Source of the DNA: an uncultured Dorea sp.
GTDB lineage: Bacteria; Bacillota; Clostridia; Lachnospirales; Lachnospiraceae
Direction: 5' to 3'
NCBI GenBank assembly: GCA_934307335.1
Contig: CAKRCL010000039.1
Span: 1-16,516 of the forward strand
DNA length: 16,516 nt
In this document: positions 14,088 through 16,516 of the stretch, piece after piece
Layout of the letters: each line of letters starts with the position of its first letter
Numbering within the stretch: position 1 is the stretch's first letter
Position numbers and translations under genes: made by a program
Notes under the pieces: model-generated
Database searches by the model: none
Seen by the model: only the letters and a program-made list of their open reading frames with translations
What the model was told of the DNA's origin: nothing

Positions 14088-15377
14088 CTATTTATAATAA
14101 TCAAACTGAAGACCGTACATCTTAACTGTATCGCCTTCTTCTATTCCAAGTTCCTCCAATTGTTCCAAAATACCTGTATCTTTTAAGAACTTCTGGAAGA
14201 ATGCAAATCCTTTTTCTGAATCCAGGTTTGTGTAACCAAGCATCTTCTCAATCTTCGGTCCTTCTACCACATACATATCATCTTCTTTTTCAACAGTATA
14301 TGGAAGATCTGAATAAATGAGTTCTTCATCCGGGAAGTATTCCTGTTCAAATATAATCGGTGTATCATCTAACTTATCAAGCTCTGTAGAAACATAATAG
14401 AGAAGCTCCTTAATACCTGCTCCTGTAACACCTGAAATTGGAAATACTTTGATTCCTTGTGGTTCAAATTCTTTTTTCAGTCGTTCTACCGGATTTTCTG
14501 ACTCACCGTCATCATAAATTAAATCCACCTTATTTGCTGCAATAACTTGTGGACGACTTGCGATTTCTTCATTATATGCATGAAGCTCCGCATTAATTTT
14601 ATGAATATCATCTACCGGATCACGTCCCTCACTTCCAGCTGCATCTACAACATGGATCATCATCTTTGTACGTTCGATATGTCTCAAGAACTCATGTCCA
14701 AGTCCAATACCTTCTGATGCACCTTCAATCAGTCCGGGGATATCTGCAATAACAAACCCATTTGCCCCATCAAGATCTACAACTCCGAGATTTGGATTAA
14801 GTGTTGTAAAATGATAATTTGCAATTTTCGGCTGTGCATTCGTTACTCTGGAAAGAAGAGTAGATTTTCCAACATTAGGAAATCCTACCAGTCCAACATC
14901 TGCAATCACTTTCAGCTCCAGATTTACCATCAATTCTTTTGCAGGCTGTCCAGGCTGCGCATACTTTGGAATCTGCATTGTCGCAGTTGCAAAATGTTGA
15001 TTTCCAAGTCCACCTCTTCCGCCTTTTAAGATCACTTGACGTCTGTTGTCTCCAGACATATCGGCAATGACCTTACCTGACTCGGCCTCTTTGATGACAG
15101 TTCCTTCCGGAACCTTCAATATGATATCATCGGCATCTTTTCCATGGCATCTTTTCTTTCCACCTGGCTCGCCGTCTTTCGCTGCATATTTTCTGCGGTG
15201 TCTGTAGTCCTGAAGCGTATTCAGCCCTTCATCTACTTCAAAAATCACATCCCCGCCACGACCACCGTCACCGCCGTCCGGTCCGCCGTTGGGAACATAT
15301 AATTCTCTTCGGAAACTGACGTGTCCATCGCCACCTTTTCCGGATCTGATCGATATTGTCGCTCTGTCTGCAAACAT
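14088..15377 (-). CDS. obgE: GTPase Obg/CgtA
   Basis: Protein of 429 residues of the Obg GTPase family, involved in late 50S assembly and stress or (p)ppGpp responses. The glycine-rich Obg fold covers residues 1-158 (GGDGG repeats at 33-43). The G domain has GFPNVGKS (165-172), the switch II DIPGLIEG (212-219) and NKVD (282-285). The C-terminal OCT domain (about 350-429, ending GDTVKMYGLQFDYYK) is present, as is typical of Firmicutes. GGAGAAAG precedes the ATG at 15377. A terminator separates it from rpmA, so it probably has its own promoter in the 144-nt gap. Confidence 0.97.
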   Translation of the reverse strand: MFADRATISIRSGKGGDGHVSFRRELYVPNGGPDGGDGGRGGDVIFEVDEGLNTLQDYRHRRKYAAKDGEPGGKKRCHGKDADDIILKVPEGTVIKEAESGKVIADMSGDNRRQVILKGGRGGLGNQHFATATMQIPKYAQPGQPAKELMVNLELKVIADVGLVGFPNVGKSTLLSRVTNAQPKIANYHFTTLNPNLGVVDLDGANGFVIADIPGLIEGASEGIGLGHEFLRHIERTKMMIHVVDAAGSEGRDPVDDIHKINAELHAYNEEIASRPQVIAANKVDLIYDDGESENPVERLKKEFEPQGIKVFPISGVTGAGIKELLYYVSTELDKLDDTPIIFEQEYFPDEELIYSDLPYTVEKEDDMYVVEGPKIEKMLGYTNLDSEKGFAFFQKFLKDTGILEQLEELGIEEGDTVKMYGLQFDYYK

Positions 15378-15405
15378 GTTCTTTCTCCTTTTTTAATAAT
15401 CAACT

Positions 15406-15447
15406 ATTATATTTCAAAATTCCATATAGGAATGTAGTTTCAAAATT
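15406..15447 (-). promoter_or_regulatory. obgE upstream region: -10 candidate, palindrome and direct repeats
   Basis: On the minus strand TATAAT at 15411-15406 lies about 30 nt before the obgE ATG, but no good -35 is at the right spacing. Upstream of it is the palindrome ATTCC-ATATA-GGAAT (15419-15433), bracketed by two copies of the 10-mer TTTCAAAATT (15412-15421 and 15438-15447). A second TATAAT occurs at 15450-15445. The region probably holds the obgE promoter, but its exact place is unclear. Confidence 0.4.
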
Positions 15448-15453
15448 ATAAAG

Positions 15454-15509
15454 AAAAAAGATGCTGCACATAACTAACAACTAGCATCAGTTATATTGCA
15501 GCATCTTTT
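15454..15509 (-). terminator. rho-independent terminator after rpmA
   Basis: AAAAGATGCTGCA (15456-15468) pairs with TGCAGCATCTTTT (15497-15509). An inner 6-bp stem (15470-15475 with 15489-15494) lies above a small internal bulge. In the minus-strand direction the hairpin is followed by TTTTTTCTTT, a good U-tract. It lies 12 nt after the rpmA stop and separates the ribosomal protein genes from obgE. The hexamer GATGCT occurs twice on the minus strand within it, allowing an alternative pairing. Confidence 0.85.
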
Positions 15510-15521
15510 GCTCATTCTTAA

Positions 15522-15803
15522 TTATGCTACTGGATAGATAGAAACCTGTTTCTTATCTCTTCCTTTTCTTTCAAATCTTACAACTCCGTCAACGAGTGCG
15601 AATAATGTATCATCTCCGCCACGTCCTACGTTAAGACCTGGGTGAATCTTTGTTCCGCGCTGTCTGTAAAGGATATTACCAGCTTTTACAAACTGTCCGT
15701 CAGCTCTCTTAGCACCAAGTCTCTTAGACTCAGAATCTCTACCGTTCTTTGTAGAACCAACTCCCTTTTTATGAGCAAAAAACTGAAGATTTAAGTTCAT
15801 CAT
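15522..15803 (-). CDS. rpmA: 50S ribosomal protein L27 with cleavable N-terminus
   Basis: Protein of 93 residues. L27 lies near the peptidyl transferase centre, and its mature N-terminus reaches the A- and P-site tRNAs. The first nine residues (MMNLNLQFF) followed by AHKKG are the Firmicutes prosequence, cut between Phe9 and Ala10 by the Prp protease in S. aureus. The rest is standard ([44 protein letters not shown]). The first of two ATGs is taken because it gives exactly the S. aureus prosequence length. Its GAGGAGGTG ribosome site is made from the last codons of prp. Confidence 0.97.
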   Translation of the reverse strand: MMNLNLQFFAHKKGVGSTKNGRDSESKRLGAKRADGQFVKAGNILYRQRGTKIHPGLNVGRGGDDTLFALVDGVVRFERKGRDKKQVSIYPVA

Positions 15804-15808
15804 GGTTG

Positions 15809-16141
15809 TTACACCTCCTCGAAAGTTAAATCAATATATTCTTCGTAGTTCTCGTCATCAGTCATTCCTTTGAGTCCGAGAATCATCGTGTTCAGAAGAA
15901 GAGCAGCTTCTTTTGAAGGCTCACCTTCCAGATGCCAGGAAATCATGCCTGTTTCTTCATCAGAAAATACCGAGAAAGCATCTTCTGTATAAAGTTCTAT
16001 CGCATTTATCGTATTAATAATTAATACCGAGGCTGCCGCACACACAATATCCTGTCCGGAATCCGCATATTCGGCATGTCCTTCTGTCTGAAATCCTGTA
16101 CATTCTTCCTTCTCATTTTGATAAATGACTACATGAATCAT
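15809..16141 (-). CDS. prp: Prp, ribosomal protein L27 processing cysteine protease
   Basis: Protein of 110 residues of the Prp (YsxB) family. This cysteine protease removes the N-terminal extension of L27 and is found where L27 has that extension. The catalytic pair is His22 (TEGHAEYA) and Cys34 (QDIVCAAAS), at the same positions as in S. aureus Prp. It is located between rplU and rpmA, its canonical place, so enzyme and substrate are translated from one transcript. GGAG precedes the ATG at 16141, and the stop is five bases before the L27 ATG. Confidence 0.95.
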   Translation of the reverse strand: MIHVVIYQNEKEECTGFQTEGHAEYADSGQDIVCAAASVLIINTINAIELYTEDAFSVFSDEETGMISWHLEGEPSKEAALLLNTMILGLKGMTDDENYEEYIDLTFEEV

Positions 16142-16163
16142 GGATAATCTCCAAAAAAATTAA

Positions 16164-16472
16164 TTATGCATTAATCTTCTCGATCTTAACTGCAGTGTAC
16201 TGCTGTCTGTGACCGTTTTTCTTATGGTATCCAGTTTTTCTCTTATACTTGTAAACGATAACTTTTCTTGCTTTACCGTTCTCAACTACAGAAGCTTCAA
16301 CTGTTGCACCTTCAACAGTCGGATCTCCAACCTTTAATCCGTCGTTGCTTACTGCGAGCACCTGGTCGAAAGTATAAGTCTCTCCAGCCTCAACACCAAG
16401 CTTCTCTACTTTAATGATATCGCCTTCAGCTACTTTGTACTGTTTACCACCTGTTGCTATAATTGCGTACAT
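16164..16472 (-). CDS. rplU: 50S ribosomal protein L21
   Basis: Protein of 102 residues, a normal L21 that binds 23S rRNA in the large subunit. Diagnostic blocks are [18 protein letters not shown] at the N-terminus, GDPTVEGA and [17 protein letters not shown] near the C-terminus. The start is ATG 16472, with AGGAGG ending six bases upstream; a longer frame from 16502 would add ten residues without a site or homology. It is the first gene of the rplU-prp-rpmA operon; its promoter and any L21 leader lie mostly outside the window. Confidence 0.97.
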   Translation of the reverse strand: MYAIIATGGKQYKVAEGDIIKVEKLGVEAGETYTFDQVLAVSNDGLKVGDPTVEGATVEASVVENGKARKVIVYKYKRKTGYHKKNGHRQQYTAVKIEKINA

Positions 16473-16516
16473 ATGGCACCTCCTATTATCATTACTCGCC
16501 AATTACGGTGTCTGCA

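Noticed and set aside
16473..16516. 3' tail of an L21 autoregulatory leader upstream of rplU
   Set aside because: Only about 30 nt beyond the ribosome site are in the window, too little to recognise the conserved fold.
1..16516. CRISPR arrays, tRNA or rRNA genes, toxin-antitoxin pairs, defence genes
   Set aside because: None were recognised on either strand.

Overview
The window is AT-rich chromosomal DNA from a low-GC Gram-positive anaerobe. It is most likely a Clostridia member close to Lachnospiraceae. This rests on gene content and order (a rodA-mgsA pair; yggS-sepF-ylmH-lspA-rluD; rplU-prp-rpmA-obgE-yhbY-nadD-yqeK-rsfS), strong AGGAGG ribosome sites, GTG and TTG starts, Cheo-type LexA boxes, and an L27 with the Firmicutes cleavable N-terminus. 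I see no rRNA, tRNA, CRISPR array, insertion sequence or prophage. Almost everything is conserved housekeeping.

Layout. (1) Positions 1-2563, plus strand: the 3' part of a RodA/FtsW-type glycan polymerase, a methylglyoxal synthase homologue with an altered active-site position, and an anchored D,D-carboxypeptidase, closed by a hairpin at 2614-2650. (2) 2649-2861, minus strand: a small DUF378 membrane protein. (3) 2934-8812, plus strand: a tightly packed run of a TIGR01212 radical SAM protein, a membrane-anchored HlyD/RND-adaptor-like protein, YggS, SepF, YlmH, LspA and an RluD-type pseudouridine synthase. A separately promoted cytidylate-kinase-like gene follows, ending at 9521. (4) 9530-12122: an SOS-type locus. 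lexA (plus) diverges from a YneA-like LysM membrane protein (minus), followed on the minus strand by a tyrosine recombinase. The lexA/LysM intergenic region holds a perfect LexA box, a one-mismatch box inside the spacer of a fully consensus promoter, and three weaker boxes. (5) 12215-16472, minus strand: rplU-prp-rpmA, a terminator, then obgE-yhbY-nadD-yqeK-rsfS, which converges on lexA at an 18-bp bidirectional terminator (12136-12183).

How the genes fit together. Regions 1 and 3 concern envelope growth and division: RodA polymerises glycan, the carboxypeptidase trims stem peptides, SepF tethers FtsZ, and LspA matures lipoproteins. The LysM protein of region 4 is predicted to restrain division when LexA is cleaved after DNA damage. 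Region 5 is ribosome-centred: L21, L27 and its processing protease, then Obg, YhbY and RsfS, with NAD and Ap4A metabolism in the same run.

The observations most worth a second look are the SOS control region and its tyrosine-recombinase neighbour, the Asp-to-Lys change in MgsA, the HlyD-like protein inside a division cluster with no efflux partner, and the three stem-loops in the 250-nt gap before the recombinase. I found no convincing wholly new system.
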